From contig JBARRR010000065.1 in assembly GCA_049644325.1 (NCBI GenBank), forward strand, positions 1 to 5,763: DNA of 5,763 nt, in the 5' to 3' direction. This DNA comes from DASZHA01 sp049644325 (GTDB lineage Bacteria > Chloroflexota > Dormibacteria > DASZGP01). The notes beneath the pieces are model-generated. The model made no database searches. It was not told the DNA's origin and saw only the letters and a program-made list of their open reading frames with translations. Both the position numbers and the translations under genes were made by a program. Position 1 is the stretch's first letter, and each line of letters opens with the position of its first letter. Positions 5,558-5,763 of this stretch are shown here, piece after piece.

Positions 5558-5763
5558 TCACTCGACCCAGGCCTCCCCATCGCTGAAGAACTCCTTCTTG
5601 AAGATGGGGACCTCGGCCTTGAGCGTGTCGATCAGCCACTGGCAGGCCGCGATCGCCTCGGCCCGGTGGGGTGAGGCCACCGCGATGGCGACGCTGACCT
5701 CGCCGATCTCCAGCCGCCCCAGGCGATGGCGGAGGATCGCTCGACTGACGCCGAAGCGGTCGC
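5558..5763 (-). CDS. moaE: MoaE, molybdopterin synthase catalytic subunit (partial, N-terminus outside window)
   Basis: Large subunit of molybdopterin synthase, which with MoaD thiocarboxylate converts cyclic pyranopterin monophosphate into molybdopterin in the cytoplasm. The 67 C-terminal residues are visible, ending at a TGA at 5560-5558; the family is usually about 140-150, so roughly half is missing. Recognisable pieces are HRLGRLEIGEVSVAIAVASP (12-31 of the visible part), HRAEAIAAC (32-40), WLIDTLKAEVPIFKKE (42-57) and DGEAWVE (61-67). The lysines in DTLK and FKKE correspond to E. coli Lys119 and Lys126, both catalytically important, so the active site looks intact. The visible part cannot show whether it is a MoaD-MoaE fusion, as occurs in some GC-rich bacteria. 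The gene lies upstream of the tRNA on the same strand and belongs functionally with mobA, fdhD and the molybdoenzyme to the left. Confidence 0.95.
   Translation of the reverse strand, partial: DRFGVSRAILRHRLGRLEIGEVSVAIAVASPHRAEAIAACQWLIDTLKAEVPIFKKEFFSDGEAWVE

Noticed and set aside
5458..5559. 8-bp inverted repeat GAGACGAG / CTCGTCTC at 5458-5465 and 5552-5559
   Set aside because: One arm is part of the tRNA T and acceptor arms and the other is at the moaE stop; an 8-bp match over 100 bases of GC-rich DNA is probably chance.
5331..5639. Minus-strand frame of 102 codons through tRNA-Gly
   Set aside because: It reads through a complete tRNA and the 3' ends of moaE and the SUKH gene in non-coding frames.

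Overview
The window is a GC-rich, gene-dense bacterial segment (by eye about two thirds G+C). It has short or overlapping gene junctions, one GTGA overlap, GTG starts, and a tRNA without an encoded CCA. These traits fit an actinobacterial, Chloroflexota or Dormibacterota-like genome, but the sequence alone does not settle the phylum. No insertion sequence, CRISPR array, phage gene or long repeat is visible, and base composition looks even throughout.

Layout. Positions 1-3359 hold three minus-strand genes packed head to tail. In transcription order they are mobA (molybdenum cofactor guanylyltransferase), a 759-residue FdhF/YdeP-type molybdopterin oxidoreductase, and a PAQR/hemolysin III membrane protein cut off by the window start. 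Six bases from the mobA start, the plus strand begins fdhD (sulfurtransferase needed by formate dehydrogenases). fdhD is followed with a stop/start overlap by an unrecognised 110-residue two-helix membrane protein, and then by an SMI1/KNR4 (SUKH) domain protein with a HEAT-like C-terminus. A minus-strand tRNA-Gly (anticodon UCC) and the 3' part of moaE (large subunit of molybdopterin synthase, cut off by the window end) fill the right edge.

How the genes fit together. Four of the seven protein genes concern the molybdenum cofactor. MoaE makes molybdopterin, MobA adds GMP to give the guanine dinucleotide form, FdhD sulfurates the bis-MGD cofactor, and the FdhF/YdeP-type enzyme is the likely recipient. 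The sequence therefore describes a compact maturation-plus-enzyme locus. The substrate of the oxidoreductase is not settled: the family includes formate dehydrogenase-like proteins, but many members have no proven formate activity. The membrane and SUKH-HEAT proteins have no evident molybdenum role.

The most noteworthy points are the nearly spaceless divergent mobA/fdhD start region, with TANNNT-like boxes placed as expected for leaderless transcripts, the SUKH-HEAT fusion protein, and the small membrane protein coupled to fdhD. I see a coherent Moco locus, not a clearly new system.
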